Shown piece by piece: positions 1 to 9,973 of a stretch of DNA of 64,000 nt. The notes beneath the pieces were generated by a model. The model made no database searches, was not told the DNA's origin, and was given only the letters and a program-made list of their open reading frames with translations. This DNA comes from Alphaproteobacteria bacterium (GTDB lineage Bacteria; Pseudomonadota; Alphaproteobacteria; Caulobacterales; Hyphomonadaceae). Positions within the stretch are counted from its first letter, which is position 1. Each line of letters opens with the position of its first letter. The position numbers were made by a program, and so were the translations under genes. Location: assembly GCA_018830285.1 (NCBI GenBank), contig JAHJSB010000063.1, positions 124,001 to 188,000 on the forward strand. The letters run 5' to 3'.

Positions 1-145
1 TGTGGGTGCGCAGCCCGGCCGGGCGGTCACGGGCCTCCCGGTCTATGCCTATGACAAGACCCAGGCCGCACGCCACCAGCAAGCGCAGCAGGATCACCGC
101 AAGCGGGAGGTGTGTATCAAAGGACGTGGCAAGAATCTCATGCAT
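1..145 (-). CDS. MgtC/SapB family protein, N-terminal fragment (runs off left edge)
   Basis: Reverse-strand reading from ATG at 145: MHEILATSFDTHLPLAVILLRLLVACGLGLVIGIDREARDRPAGLRTH; matches the LLRLLVA..LG..IG..RE...RPAGLRTH N-terminus of MgtC proteins. Not in the ORF track because it is open at the edge. Confidence 0.85.
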   Translation of the reverse strand, partial: MHEILATSFDTHLPLAVILLRLLVACGLGLVIGIDREARDRPAGLRTH

Positions 146-249
146 TGTGCGCCTTCCAATACGGGCACTCTATGCAACGCGCCAGGAGCGCAGGGGTTTC
201 GCGCCGGCGCGGGTTCAGGCCGCGCGCGGTTGGCGGCAGGCAGGGACCG

Positions 250-1977
250 TCAGGCTGAGAGGGCGCGGCTCGGGATCTGCCCGCCATCGCGCAACCAGCT
301 CGGCCTGCCAATGAAGTATCCCTGCGCCTGGTCGCAGCCGAGATCGGCCACAAGGGCCAGGTCGTCGGCTGTTTCGATCCCTTCTGTGCAACTTGTTATG
401 CCGACCTCCCGACAGAGTGCGATTGTGGCCTGGAGAACCTTGCCGCGCACAAAACTCTGCCCACGCCCGCGGACGAACGACTGATCGATCTTGATCTTGC
501 TGAAAGGCAACTGGTCAATCAGCGAGAGCGAGGAATAACCTGTCCCGAAATCGTCGAGCGCCAATGAAACGCCGAGCTGCCGGACAGGTTTCAGCACGGC
601 CAGGCTGCGTTCAAGATTGCCGAAAAAGACATGTTCGGTGACTTCCAGTTCGATCCGGGCCGGATCCACGCCGTAACGGTTCAGCAGTTTCTCAAGCCGC
701 GTTGCAAAATGATCAGACGTCAACTGGGACGGCGAAATGTTCATCGCCAAAAAATGGTCGTCTTTTCCGAGAGAACTGATTGCCTTGTCCGCCAATGTCC
801 AGAACAGCGGATCGATCAGGCCGAGCCGTTCTGCGATCGGGATGAACTGGCCGGGTGAAGGATCTGAACTTAGTCCGCTGTCTGGCCAGCGTGCGAGCAT
901 CTCGTATCCGACGATTCTCGATGCCCGCACATCCCAGATGGGCTGGAAAGCCGGTTGAAGCCGTCCGGTCGCAATAGCCGCACTGAGCGCGAGTTCGATA
1001 GCACGCCCGTCTTCGCCTGTCGCATCCAGAGCCGGATCGAATCGGGAAACTCCGCCACCCTGCGATTTGACGCGCAACATGGCCTTGTCGGCAGCATGCA
1101 GCATCGCTGAACTTTCATTCGCGTCGACCAGGTGGACCGAATAACCAATCGAAGCGCCGACAAAGACACGCCCGACGGAAGTGTCTATTCCGTCCATCAG
1201 ATCCGCATGCACAGACTCGATGAATTCAGCAAGCGCGGCCGCATTGATTGCCTGACAGATGACGAAGGCAAACTCGTCGCCGCCGAGGCGCGCTGCATCA
1301 CTGATTTCTGGATGTCTGGTCAGCCGCCGCGCAACCACGCGAAGAACTTCGTCACCGACAGCATGGCCATACCGGTCGTTGAGCTGCTTGAAACGATCGA
1401 GGTCGATAAAGGCGCAGGCAAATGGCAAGCGCGCCAGGATGTGCTGGTTGACCTCGCGGACAAAGGCACGCCGATTCAGGATGTCAGTCAAGGGATCGGA
1501 ATCAGCCAGCCGCTTGATTTTGCCTTCGGCTTCCTTGCGTTCGGCGACCTCCCGCGTGAGACTGGCCAGCATGTCCGCATGCAGAGCGTTCATCGTGCGG
1601 AATACGCACAGCCCGCTCATCGTCCCGACATAGCGCCCCGCATCGTCGACAACGACCAGTCCGTCCCTCAGGATGGCCTCATTATCGTGAAGCTGGCCAA
1701 GCGCCTCGGAGACTTTCTCACGCATATTCACGACGATGAAGCCGGGCTGCATGAGTGCGTCGGCCAGCTTCTTCTGGTGCAGGGAAAAGCCGAAAGGCGA
1801 CGCAAGAAGGTTCTTGAATTCGGCAGCAGACACGCAACCGAGCGGCCGCATCCCAGCATCGACGATTGCGCACAATGTGGCGTCTTTGTGTTGCCGGAAA
1901 TAGTCCGCAACGTCGCCGAATCGATCGGTAGACTGAAGCGCTGGCGTGCACATGATCGAGGCAGATTCAAAACGCAT
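250..1977 (-). CDS. CBS-like N-terminus + GGDEF + EAL cyclic-di-GMP turnover protein
   Basis: RLGGDEFAF motif; EAL-domain motifs EMLARW, MNISPSQL, DDFGTGYSSL, EGIET, GCDQAQGYFIGRP. Start taken at MRFESAS. Confidence 0.9.
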   Translation of the reverse strand: MRFESASIMCTPALQSTDRFGDVADYFRQHKDATLCAIVDAGMRPLGCVSAAEFKNLLASPFGFSLHQKKLADALMQPGFIVVNMREKVSEALGQLHDNEAILRDGLVVVDDAGRYVGTMSGLCVFRTMNALHADMLASLTREVAERKEAEGKIKRLADSDPLTDILNRRAFVREVNQHILARLPFACAFIDLDRFKQLNDRYGHAVGDEVLRVVARRLTRHPEISDAARLGGDEFAFVICQAINAAALAEFIESVHADLMDGIDTSVGRVFVGASIGYSVHLVDANESSAMLHAADKAMLRVKSQGGGVSRFDPALDATGEDGRAIELALSAAIATGRLQPAFQPIWDVRASRIVGYEMLARWPDSGLSSDPSPGQFIPIAERLGLIDPLFWTLADKAISSLGKDDHFLAMNISPSQLTSDHFATRLEKLLNRYGVDPARIELEVTEHVFFGNLERSLAVLKPVRQLGVSLALDDFGTGYSSLSLIDQLPFSKIKIDQSFVRGRGQSFVRGKVLQATIALCREVGITSCTEGIETADDLALVADLGCDQAQGYFIGRPSWLRDGGQIPSRALSA

Positions 1978-2275
1978 GGCAAACCCTGTTCCTTTTGTGG
2001 GTCGTAACACATCACACGTTGGCGAAAGCTGAACTGCAAAGGCGAATATAGGTGGGAAGCTTAATGCCGGAGCCGATTTTCGCGACGATTACGCCGCGCT
2101 GTTTTATCATCGTCACAAAGATGATTTCCATGATCCGGCTTCGCGGATGCAACCTGTAATCGCCGTGTAGGCAGGAATGCCGGCGTCCTCCTCATCAATC
2201 TTCATGAGTCCTCCCTATTCCTGCCTTATTTGCGAGCGATGATTCACAGAACTGGGGAAATGACGGAGACTTCCT

Positions 2276-2836
2276 ATGGGCGTGAGGCGGAATGCCATAC
2301 TCGGACTTTTGACCATTGCGGCCTTTGTCGGCTGTGGCCTGCTGGCCAGCGCCGAGGCGCAGGAAACACCCGAGGCGCAGATCGACTATAATGGTTTTCT
2401 TGGCCTGAGCGGGGAGGTCGCCGCCTATCGCCAGTCGCGTCTTGTCGACCTTGAGACCTTCAATGCGATGAAAGCCGAACCCGGCACGATCCTGCTGGAT
2501 ACGCGCAGTTCCGAGGCGTTCCACATGGGCCATATCGAAGGCGCGGTTAACCTCAACTTCTCTGACTTCACGGACGACAAGCTGGCCAAGGTGCTGGGGG
2601 ACGCGGACACGCGCATCCTGATCTATTGCAACAATAATTTCAGCGACAATGTCGCCCCGGTGATGCTGAAACGCGTGCAGCTGGCGCTGAATGTGCCGAC
2701 CTTCATCAATCTCTACGGCTATGGATACGAGAATATCTATGAGCTGAAAGACGCCCATTCGATCAGGGATGCCGACATTCACTGGGTGTCGGACTGGCCC
2801 GAAATGGCGGCCTCTTCGACCGTTCAGGAAAACTAA
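2276..2836 (+). CDS. Secreted rhodanese-like domain protein
   Basis: Signal peptide; LLDTRSSEAFHMGHIEGAVNLNFSDF and LIYCNNNFSDN rhodanese motifs. Confidence 0.8.
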   Translation: MGVRRNAILGLLTIAAFVGCGLLASAEAQETPEAQIDYNGFLGLSGEVAAYRQSRLVDLETFNAMKAEPGTILLDTRSSEAFHMGHIEGAVNLNFSDFTDDKLAKVLGDADTRILIYCNNNFSDNVAPVMLKRVQLALNVPTFINLYGYGYENIYELKDAHSIRDADIHWVSDWPEMAASSTVQEN

Positions 2837-2925
2837 ACTGCCCATCTGCTACCTTGCTTTTGCGGGTGCGAGGCTTCATTTGCGGCGCTGTACCTGAATA
2901 GCAGACCCCGTGAAGAGGCCCGCCC

Positions 2926-3747
2926 ATGACCGCCAATGCATCCGCAGCTGCTGCTGCCGCGCCGAAAGTGAACCCGAACGCACCGACCGAGGAAACCGTC
3001 CTCAGCGTCGAGCATTATACAGACCGGCTGTTCCGCTTCCGCATCACGCGCCCGCAGAGCTTTCGGTTCCGCACTGGCGAATTCGTGATGATCGGCCTGC
3101 CCCGGGAAGACGGCAAGCCGCTGCTGCGCGCCTATTCCATCGCGTCGCCGGCCTGGGACGAGGAACTGGAGTTCTATTCGATCAAGGTGCCCGACGGCCC
3201 GCTGACATCGCGCCTGCAATCGATCCAACCCGGCGACAAGGTGCTGCTGGGCAAGAAGCCGACCGGCACGCTGGTGCTGGATGCGCTGACCCCTGGCAAG
3301 CGGCTCTACATGTTCTCGACCGGCACGGGCTTTGCGCCGTTCGCCAGCCTGGTGCGCGACCCTGAGACCTATGAGCGCTATGACGAGGTGATCGTCACGC
3401 ATACGTGCCGCGACGTGGCTGAACTGACCTATTCGAAGAACCTTGTGAATGACCTGGTCAACGACCCGCTGGTCGGCGAAATGGTCGAGGGCAAGTTGCG
3501 CCTGTATACGAGCACGACGCGCGAGACATCTGACTACATGGGCCGCATCACCACGCTGATCGAGAACGGCAAGCTGTTTGCCGATCTGGGCGTGCCGAAA
3601 CTCGACCCCGCGACCGACCGGGCGATGATTTGCGGTTCAATGGAGATGATCCAGGACGTCAAGGCCCTGATGATTGCCAACGGCCTGACCGAAGGCTCGA
3701 ACGCGGCGCCGGCCGAGTTCGTGATCGAGAAGGCCTTCGCAGGCTGA
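2926..3747 (+). CDS. fpr: Ferredoxin--NADP reductase
   Basis: FRTGEFVMIGLP, LLRAYSIASP, FSTGTGFAPFASLVRDPE, MICGSMEMIQDVK motifs of the bacterial Fpr family. Confidence 0.92.
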   Translation: MTANASAAAAAAPKVNPNAPTEETVLSVEHYTDRLFRFRITRPQSFRFRTGEFVMIGLPREDGKPLLRAYSIASPAWDEELEFYSIKVPDGPLTSRLQSIQPGDKVLLGKKPTGTLVLDALTPGKRLYMFSTGTGFAPFASLVRDPETYERYDEVIVTHTCRDVAELTYSKNLVNDLVNDPLVGEMVEGKLRLYTSTTRETSDYMGRITTLIENGKLFADLGVPKLDPATDRAMICGSMEMIQDVKALMIANGLTEGSNAAPAEFVIEKAFAG

Positions 3748-3830
3748 TACAAGGCGACAATCGCCGTTGCCCGGTTGCTCCGGTGGGTGCACACTCGTCT
3801 TAGGCTTGAACTGCCAGCGGGAACGTTTCG

Positions 3831-4568
3831 ATGGCCAATCTGGAAGCACTGACAGGTCTGGGCATGGGCGATCTCGCGACGATTGCGATTTCTGCGGTCG
3901 CCCTGATTGCGGCTGTGATCGCGAACGTTTCCGCATCCGCTTCCAAGGCCAATGACAACAAGGCCCAGGCCCGCAATACCGTGAACGGCCTTTGCGTCAG
4001 GATCGCCGAACTCAGCACCCAGATACAGGTGTTCCGCGTCGAGCAGCAAGGCACGTCAAACCTTGCTTTGTTCAATACGAAGATCAATGCGACGGTGCGT
4101 CAGGTCGTGGCGCTGGCAACGCTGGCAAGGGATGTTCTGGCCAAATCCGGAATCAAGGCGGCTGCGGTGGAGTATGCCCTGATTGCCGATGCGATCGCGA
4201 TGAGCGGCGACCCAAGCGCCGACGCACTGTGGGCACAAGCAGTGGACACTGCGCGCACGCGCCATGACCGAATCGACCTAATGCAGCGTTTTGCCGAATA
4301 TCTCTATTCTGCGGGCAAGGCGGCACGCGGTGCCGTTGCCTATGGCGAAGCACGTGCGGCCATGGGCGCCGAGGCGACTCCCTTCGAGATCGGCCGGAAC
4401 CTTCAAATGGAAGCGACCGCGAGCGCCAACGCAGGCCATACGGATTCGGCCCGGGCGCTGTTCGACGAGGCGCGCGAATATTACGCACAGATGGCGGAAG
4501 GGACGACTCGGACCTATGCGCTCAATTCGCTGACAAGCGCGCGCAAGGGCGCGGTCGGCGAAACCTGA
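3831..4568 (+). CDS. Hypothetical membrane-anchored protein, helical/TPR-like C-terminus
   Basis: Full ORF with N-terminal TM segment (LATIAISAVALIAAVIANV) and repeated helical pattern; no family recognised. Confidence 0.65.
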   Translation: MANLEALTGLGMGDLATIAISAVALIAAVIANVSASASKANDNKAQARNTVNGLCVRIAELSTQIQVFRVEQQGTSNLALFNTKINATVRQVVALATLARDVLAKSGIKAAAVEYALIADAIAMSGDPSADALWAQAVDTARTRHDRIDLMQRFAEYLYSAGKAARGAVAYGEARAAMGAEATPFEIGRNLQMEATASANAGHTDSARALFDEAREYYAQMAEGTTRTYALNSLTSARKGAVGET

Positions 4569-4638
4569 CTCCAACGTCACGTATTGACATCGCCCGCCTG
4601 CCCCGTGTCCACTCCCTGTCAAAACGAGGGGAGACGGT

Positions 4639-6069
4639 ATGGCGGTTTCACGCAGGACGATGCTGCTGGCAGGCGGCGCGGTTGTGGCGGGCGGCGTGGC
4701 AATCCCGACCGGACGACACCTGACCTGGGGCGGACGCGACTTTACGCGCCCTGACTACAATCCCGACTATCCCGACGCGCCTGCGGGCGAGGAAAGCTGG
4801 ATGAACTGGTCCGGCGTGGAGCGCGCGACGCCCGAGGCCATCAACCTGCCGGTCAGCGAGGATGAGCTCAGCGCCCTGATTGCCGGAACGAATGGGCGCG
4901 TGCGCCCGTTCGGCAGCGGGCATTCCTTTTCCGGCCTTGTGCCGAGCGAAGGCATTATGGTGGATGTCAGCCGCCTGACCGGATTGAAGTCAATCGATGC
5001 GGAGACCGGCGTGGCCGTGTTCGGCGCGGGCACCCGCCTGTTCCAGATGGCGACCGAACTGGCCGGGGCCGGCCGGGCGCTGCCGAACCTGCCGGACATC
5101 GACGTCCAGACACTGGCCGGATCCTTCTCCACGGCGACACATGGCACCGGCGAGACGCTGACGGCGCTGCATGACCATATCCTGGGCTTCCGGATAGTGA
5201 CGGCGAGTGGCGAGATTCTGGACGTGACGCCCGAGAGCCATCCTGACCTGTTCGCAGCGGGGCGCGTGTCGCTCGGCGCGCTGGGCGTGATGACTCAATA
5301 CACGCTGCGCACGGTGCCCGCGTTCAACCTGCACCGCACGGTCTGGGTCGAGCGGATCGAGACGCTGATGGAGCGGGCCGAGGAACTGGCACACCAGCAC
5401 CGCAATTTCGAATTCTACTATTTCCCGCACACCGGCTATGCCGCCGGGATCAGCCACGACCTGCACGAGGGCCCGATTACCGGCAAGGGCGGGACCGAGG
5501 ATGATTCCACGCTGGAAGAGCTGAAAGCCTTGCGCGACTCTATGGGTTGGTCGCCGTGGCTGCGGCGCAAGATCATCGGCGCGGCCCTGCCCAAGGGCGT
5601 GGTCGAGGATGTCAGCGACAATTCCTACAAGCTGCTGGCGACGACGCGGCCGATCAAGTTCAACGAGATGGAATACCACCTGCCCCGCGCGAACGGGCTG
5701 AAGGGCCTGAAGGAAGTGATCGCGAAACTCGAGCAGCGCAAGGACGTGTTCTTCCCGATGGAAGTGCGCTTCATCGCGCCGGACGATGCGTGGCTGAGCC
5801 CGTTCAATGACGGTCCGCGCATGTCGATTGCGATCCACGCGGCGGTGGACGAACCGTATGACTATTTCTTCTCCGATATCGAACCGCTGCACCGCGCCAA
5901 TGGCGGGCGCCCGCACTGGGGCAAGCATCATTCGCTGGGCAAGGACGACCTGATGGCGCTGTATCCGAAATTCGGGGATTTCATGGCCCTACGCCGCGAG
6001 ATGGACCCGGCGGGCAAGTTCCTGAACCCGCACCTTGCCAAACTGTTCGGGGAGCCGTTCGATGCTTGA
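4639..6069 (+). CDS. Tat-exported FAD-linked oxidase, D-arabinono-1,4-lactone oxidase / sugar-lactone oxidase-like
   Basis: Tat signal SRRTMLLAGGAVVAGG; FAD-binding RPFGSGHSFSGL, GAGTRLFQMATEL, GSFSTATHGTG; C-terminal GGRPHWGKHH ALO motif. Confidence 0.88.
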   Translation: MAVSRRTMLLAGGAVVAGGVAIPTGRHLTWGGRDFTRPDYNPDYPDAPAGEESWMNWSGVERATPEAINLPVSEDELSALIAGTNGRVRPFGSGHSFSGLVPSEGIMVDVSRLTGLKSIDAETGVAVFGAGTRLFQMATELAGAGRALPNLPDIDVQTLAGSFSTATHGTGETLTALHDHILGFRIVTASGEILDVTPESHPDLFAAGRVSLGALGVMTQYTLRTVPAFNLHRTVWVERIETLMERAEELAHQHRNFEFYYFPHTGYAAGISHDLHEGPITGKGGTEDDSTLEELKALRDSMGWSPWLRRKIIGAALPKGVVEDVSDNSYKLLATTRPIKFNEMEYHLPRANGLKGLKEVIAKLEQRKDVFFPMEVRFIAPDDAWLSPFNDGPRMSIAIHAAVDEPYDYFFSDIEPLHRANGGRPHWGKHHSLGKDDLMALYPKFGDFMALRREMDPAGKFLNPHLAKLFGEPFDA

Positions 6070-7342
6070 ACTTTCCCGCCGCAACCTGATCCTGGGCGGC
6101 GCCGCCCTAGCTGGAGTAACCGCGCTGATGATGAAACCCGGAGACAAGAGCGGGCCGCGCGATGCCTATTTCCTCGACGTGCAGAAGGCGCTGGTCGCCG
6201 CCGGTATCGCGATGCCGACCATGGTGGTGGACCGGGCGCGGCTGAATGGGAATATCGACACGCTGAAAGGCTTCCTGCCGCCGGGCATGGGCTATCGGAT
6301 CGTCGCCAAGTCCCTACCCTCGCTGGGGCTGATCGACCATATCCGCAAGCGGACGGGCACCGACCGGCTGATGACATTCAACCTGCCCATGCTGCTGGAG
6401 ATTTCGCAGGCGATGCCGGAGGCGAGCCAGCTGCTCGGCAAGCCCCTGCCGGTTCAGGCGGCGCGCCAGTATTTCGAACAGCTGCCGCTCGAGGTTTCCG
6501 GCGCAGCAGAGAACATCCAGTGGCTGGTCGATACGCCCGAGCGCGTGGCGCAATATGCGGCGCTGGCAGATGAGTTCGGGCGGGACCTGGCGCTGAACGT
6601 GGAGCTGGACGTGGGCCTGCACCGGGGCGGCGTGGTGCCGGGCGAAGTTCTGGGCACGATGCTGGCGGCGATTCTGGCGCACCCGCGCCTCCGCTTTGCC
6701 GGCTTCATGGGATATGATCCGCATATCCCGTCGCTGCCCACCGCGATGGGCTGGCGCGACCGGGCGGCGAAGGGTGTGCGCAAGACCTATGCCGACGCAC
6801 TGGTTCAGGCGGGCGACGTGTTCGGCGGCGACGTTATGGCGGGCATCACGCGCAATGCGGCGGGCAGCCCGACCTACCGGACCTATCAGGACACGGAGAT
6901 TGCCAGTGAGGTGTCGGCGGGCTCGTGCCTGGTCAAGCCGACGCATTTCGACACCGAGCTGCTGGAACCGCACGTTCCGGCAAGCTTCATCGCGACGCCA
7001 GTGATCAAGTCGCTGCCTGTGACGCACATGCCGGGCCTCGAATTTGCCGACCGGGCGACGCGGGCGTGGAACCCGAACGCGTCGAAGACCGTGTTCATCT
7101 ATGGCGGCAACTGGCTGGCCGATCCGGTCGACCCGCCGGGCCTCGAATACAACAAGACCTTCGGGCGCTCATCCAATCAGGAAATGCTGAATGGCGGACC
7201 GGAGCTGGAAATCCGCCCGGATGAATTCGTATTCCTACGCCCGCACCAGAGCGAGGCGGTATTCCTGCAATTCGGCGACATTGCGGTGTACGAGGACGGC
7301 GCCATCGTCGAGCGCTGGCCCGTGTTTGATTACTCGGCGTAG
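6062..7342 (+). CDS. Tat-exported PLP-dependent alanine racemase/D-threonine aldolase-like protein
   Basis: Tat signal SRRNLILGGAALAG; MPTMVVDRARLNGNI and YRIVAKSLPS PLP-lysine region; C-terminal metal-site-like RPHQSEAVFLQFGD. Overlaps the upstream CDS by 8 nt. Confidence 0.8.
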   Translation: MLELSRRNLILGGAALAGVTALMMKPGDKSGPRDAYFLDVQKALVAAGIAMPTMVVDRARLNGNIDTLKGFLPPGMGYRIVAKSLPSLGLIDHIRKRTGTDRLMTFNLPMLLEISQAMPEASQLLGKPLPVQAARQYFEQLPLEVSGAAENIQWLVDTPERVAQYAALADEFGRDLALNVELDVGLHRGGVVPGEVLGTMLAAILAHPRLRFAGFMGYDPHIPSLPTAMGWRDRAAKGVRKTYADALVQAGDVFGGDVMAGITRNAAGSPTYRTYQDTEIASEVSAGSCLVKPTHFDTELLEPHVPASFIATPVIKSLPVTHMPGLEFADRATRAWNPNASKTVFIYGGNWLADPVDPPGLEYNKTFGRSSNQEMLNGGPELEIRPDEFVFLRPHQSEAVFLQFGDIAVYEDGAIVERWPVFDYSA

Positions 7343-7560
7343 CGAGCCTGCAGGGGCGCGTGGTCTCATCGCGCTCAGCGCACCGCGCAAGCATCATCGC
7401 ATAGTATAGCAAAGCTTCGCTCTTGCTAGCATTACAAAAAATTGTACCGGATTTGGCCCTGTTGCGGCTGATTCCTGCAGTAGTCGCCTCGACAATTGGG
7501 TGGGGATGGGGTGATCTGATCGTCATTGTACAGGTATTGTAAAACAACGGAGGCCCCTCC

Positions 7561-8040
7561 ATGAAAGTGGGCAGTAGAGTGTTTTCAGCAGCGGTCTTCC
7601 TCGCGCTTGGCGCCTGCGTCAGTGCACCGCCTGACCTCAGGGACAACCAGATCGTGCCCGGCCAGCGTGTTAGCAATGTGGAGCTGGGCATGACATTGTC
7701 CAGCCTGCTGTCGCTGCAGGGAAAGCCGAGCCGGACCATCCCGATCGCGCATACGAACGCCACATCCTACACATTTGACGGGCTGACGGTAGCGGCTGAC
7801 GACAAGGTCTACTGGATCATCGCGCACGATCCCCGGTTTTTCACCGACAGGGGCGTATCGATGGGCTCAGAGCAGATCTTTGCCCGCGGGACCTATGGCA
7901 AACCGAAATGCGTCGTGACCCGCGCCAGTGTCACCGTCTATGACTACGGGAATATCTATTTCGAGGTGGACAATTCCACGGGCAAGGTCGGCCAGATCGG
8001 CATCCAGAACAGAACACAGACCTGCGACGGCGCATCATGA
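7561..8040 (+). CDS. Hypothetical lipoprotein
   Basis: Lipobox-like LALGACVSAPP; full ORF behind CGGAGG SD. Confidence 0.7.
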   Translation: MKVGSRVFSAAVFLALGACVSAPPDLRDNQIVPGQRVSNVELGMTLSSLLSLQGKPSRTIPIAHTNATSYTFDGLTVAADDKVYWIIAHDPRFFTDRGVSMGSEQIFARGTYGKPKCVVTRASVTVYDYGNIYFEVDNSTGKVGQIGIQNRTQTCDGAS

Positions 8041-8209
8041 CAATGCGGTATGCTTGCAGTTCGCAGTGATTCAGGCGGACGAAACCGACGTTTGGCTTCG
8101 CTGCATGAAAATGCATACCTTCCTGCAAGTTTTCACCCCCAGACGGGCGGTAGGCGCGCTGGTTAATTTGTGTTAGCTTTTTATACACAAGAAGAAATGG
8201 GAGGACTCA

Positions 8210-8707
8210 ATGCACTTTATCAATTCACTGAAGATTGTCGGACTTACGGCATCAATTGTTCTGGCCGGATGCGCCACACCTGCAATGGCTCAAGAGCCAG
8301 CCGCAACACCGGCTGCAGCAACGGCGACGGACGACGGATACCCGATGGTAAGCGGAGATTTCTGGGAAGTCACCGGAATTGACATCAAACCTGGTGGCGG
8401 CCTGTACTACGCAAACCATCTTGCCGATAAATGGAGAGCGTCACAGGAATTTGCCAAGTCAAAAGGCTGGATCAAGGGCTACAAGGTTCTGTCGAATTAT
8501 CACAATCGCTCCGGCGAGCCGGACCTTTACCTGATCACAATCATGGAAGGCGTGCCAAACGGTGCCGAAGCTGAGGTGCGTGACGAAGCCTACCGTACCT
8601 GGGCTGAGGCATCGACATCACAACTGGTATCGGAGAATCTCGACCGCGCCGAGTTCCGCGAAGTCATGGGCACGAGCCTGATGCAGGAGCTGAAGTTCAA
8701 AGACTAA
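8210..8707 (+). CDS. Hypothetical lipoprotein/secreted protein
   Basis: Signal/lipobox ASIVLAGCATPAMAQ; GGGAGGA SD; followed by a hairpin terminator. Confidence 0.75.
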   Translation: MHFINSLKIVGLTASIVLAGCATPAMAQEPAATPAAATATDDGYPMVSGDFWEVTGIDIKPGGGLYYANHLADKWRASQEFAKSKGWIKGYKVLSNYHNRSGEPDLYLITIMEGVPNGAEAEVRDEAYRTWAEASTSQLVSENLDRAEFREVMGTSLMQELKFKD

Positions 8708-8728
8708 GCACCATAAGGGATTGCGAAC

Positions 8729-8757
8729 GAAAGCCGCCGGTTTGCCCGGCGGCTTTC
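8729..8757. terminator. Rho-independent-type terminator hairpin
   Basis: GAAAGCCGCCGG-TTTGC-CCGGCGGCTTTC followed by ACTTTTTC between convergent genes. Confidence 0.85.
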
Positions 8758-8763
8758 ACTTTT

Positions 8764-9744
8764 TCAGACACTGCGGTGCGGGTCTGAGTGATCCCATTCG
8801 GCGAGCAGGGTGCGCAGGGCCGAGACGAAGGCGAGCGGCTGGTCGAGCATGACATGGTGGCGCGCATGCGGGATCGAGATGAACGGCACCTGATGGCCGA
8901 GCAGCTTGCGCATGTACTCGCCGACATCGTCCGGCATCAGGTCACTTTCCTCGCCGCGGATGATGGCGATGCGGCATTTGGCGGCCTTCAGCATATCGCC
9001 GGGCGCGGCGTTCGGTTCGAAATGGGTCCAGATCGACGGATCGAATTTCCACGTCCAGCCATCGTCCTGCTTCTTGAGGCTCCAGCGGGCGATATAGTCC
9101 ATGGCGTAGTGGTTCTCGCAGAGCTGCGGCGGCGCAAGACGGAACCGGCCGAGGGCGCTGGCGAGGTCGTCGTAGACGCGGTTCGGACGGCCTGACCGGG
9201 GCGGGCCCTGGTGCGGACGCTCGGGCGGGTTCACGGGACTGTCGACAATGACCATGCCGGTGAAGCGGTCGCCATGTTCAGCGCCGGTGACGAGCGTGAC
9301 GAAGCCGCCAAAGGAATGGGCGACTATGATCGGCTTCACATCGGCGTCGAACAGGCCGGCATCTTCGGCCACGGCAATTTCCTCAGCCGAGAACGTGGCC
9401 ATGTCATAGGTCTCTCGCCAGTCGCTTTCGCCCATGCCGGAAAAGGTGAGCGCGGCGACATTGTAGTGCTCGGCGAAATAGGGCGCGATGAAATCCCACC
9501 AATGCGCATGCGCGCCGTTGCCGTGGACGAGGAGGAGGCCGGGCTTGCCGCGCTGGCCCCAGCGCTGGTAGCGGACCTGCGCGCCCTTTACCTCGACGGA
9601 GCAGGATTCGTAAGGGGTTGCGACCGCGTCCCGGAACCAGGCGGGCGCAGGCGGCACGGCGCCCCTGTATTCCAGCAGCGGGCCACCCTCGGATGGCATT
9701 TCCATCGGCTGGTCGCGCACGATTCCTTCGGGGCCTGAACTCAT
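8764..9744 (-). CDS. Alpha/beta hydrolase
   Basis: LLLVHGNGAHAHWWDFIAPYF; VAHSFGGFVTLV nucleophile elbow; HARHHVMLDQP catalytic His region. Confidence 0.9.
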   Translation of the reverse strand: MSSGPEGIVRDQPMEMPSEGGPLLEYRGAVPPAPAWFRDAVATPYESCSVEVKGAQVRYQRWGQRGKPGLLLVHGNGAHAHWWDFIAPYFAEHYNVAALTFSGMGESDWRETYDMATFSAEEIAVAEDAGLFDADVKPIIVAHSFGGFVTLVTGAEHGDRFTGMVIVDSPVNPPERPHQGPPRSGRPNRVYDDLASALGRFRLAPPQLCENHYAMDYIARWSLKKQDDGWTWKFDPSIWTHFEPNAAPGDMLKAAKCRIAIIRGEESDLMPDDVGEYMRKLLGHQVPFISIPHARHHVMLDQPLAFVSALRTLLAEWDHSDPHRSV

Positions 9745-9902
9745 GGCGGATCCTCTTTACCTGACGCCCCTGTCATAAATGCGGGACCGGTTAAGACAAG
9801 CCTGACGCTGGGGATGGATGGGGCGTTGGGTTCGCCGCGCCTGCCTTCTCTTAGGACATGGGGGATTGGGTGCCGGGCGGAAATCCCTTTGACCCCCTCT
9901 AG

Positions 9903-9973
9903 CTCCCCCCCTTGCAGGGGGGAGAACAGTCCGGGCCACGGGAAAGACAGCTCCTCCCCCTGGAAGGACGAGC
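9903..9973. repeat. Two adjacent GC-rich hairpins, REP-like element candidate
   Basis: CTCCCCCC-CTTGCA-GGGGGGAG (9903-9924) and near-palindrome GCTCCTCC...GGACGAGC (9950-9973). Confidence 0.5.

Noticed and set aside
4990-5931. 313-aa minus-strand ORF inside the FAD oxidase gene
   Set aside because: Antisense artefact with His/Arg/Gln-rich composition.
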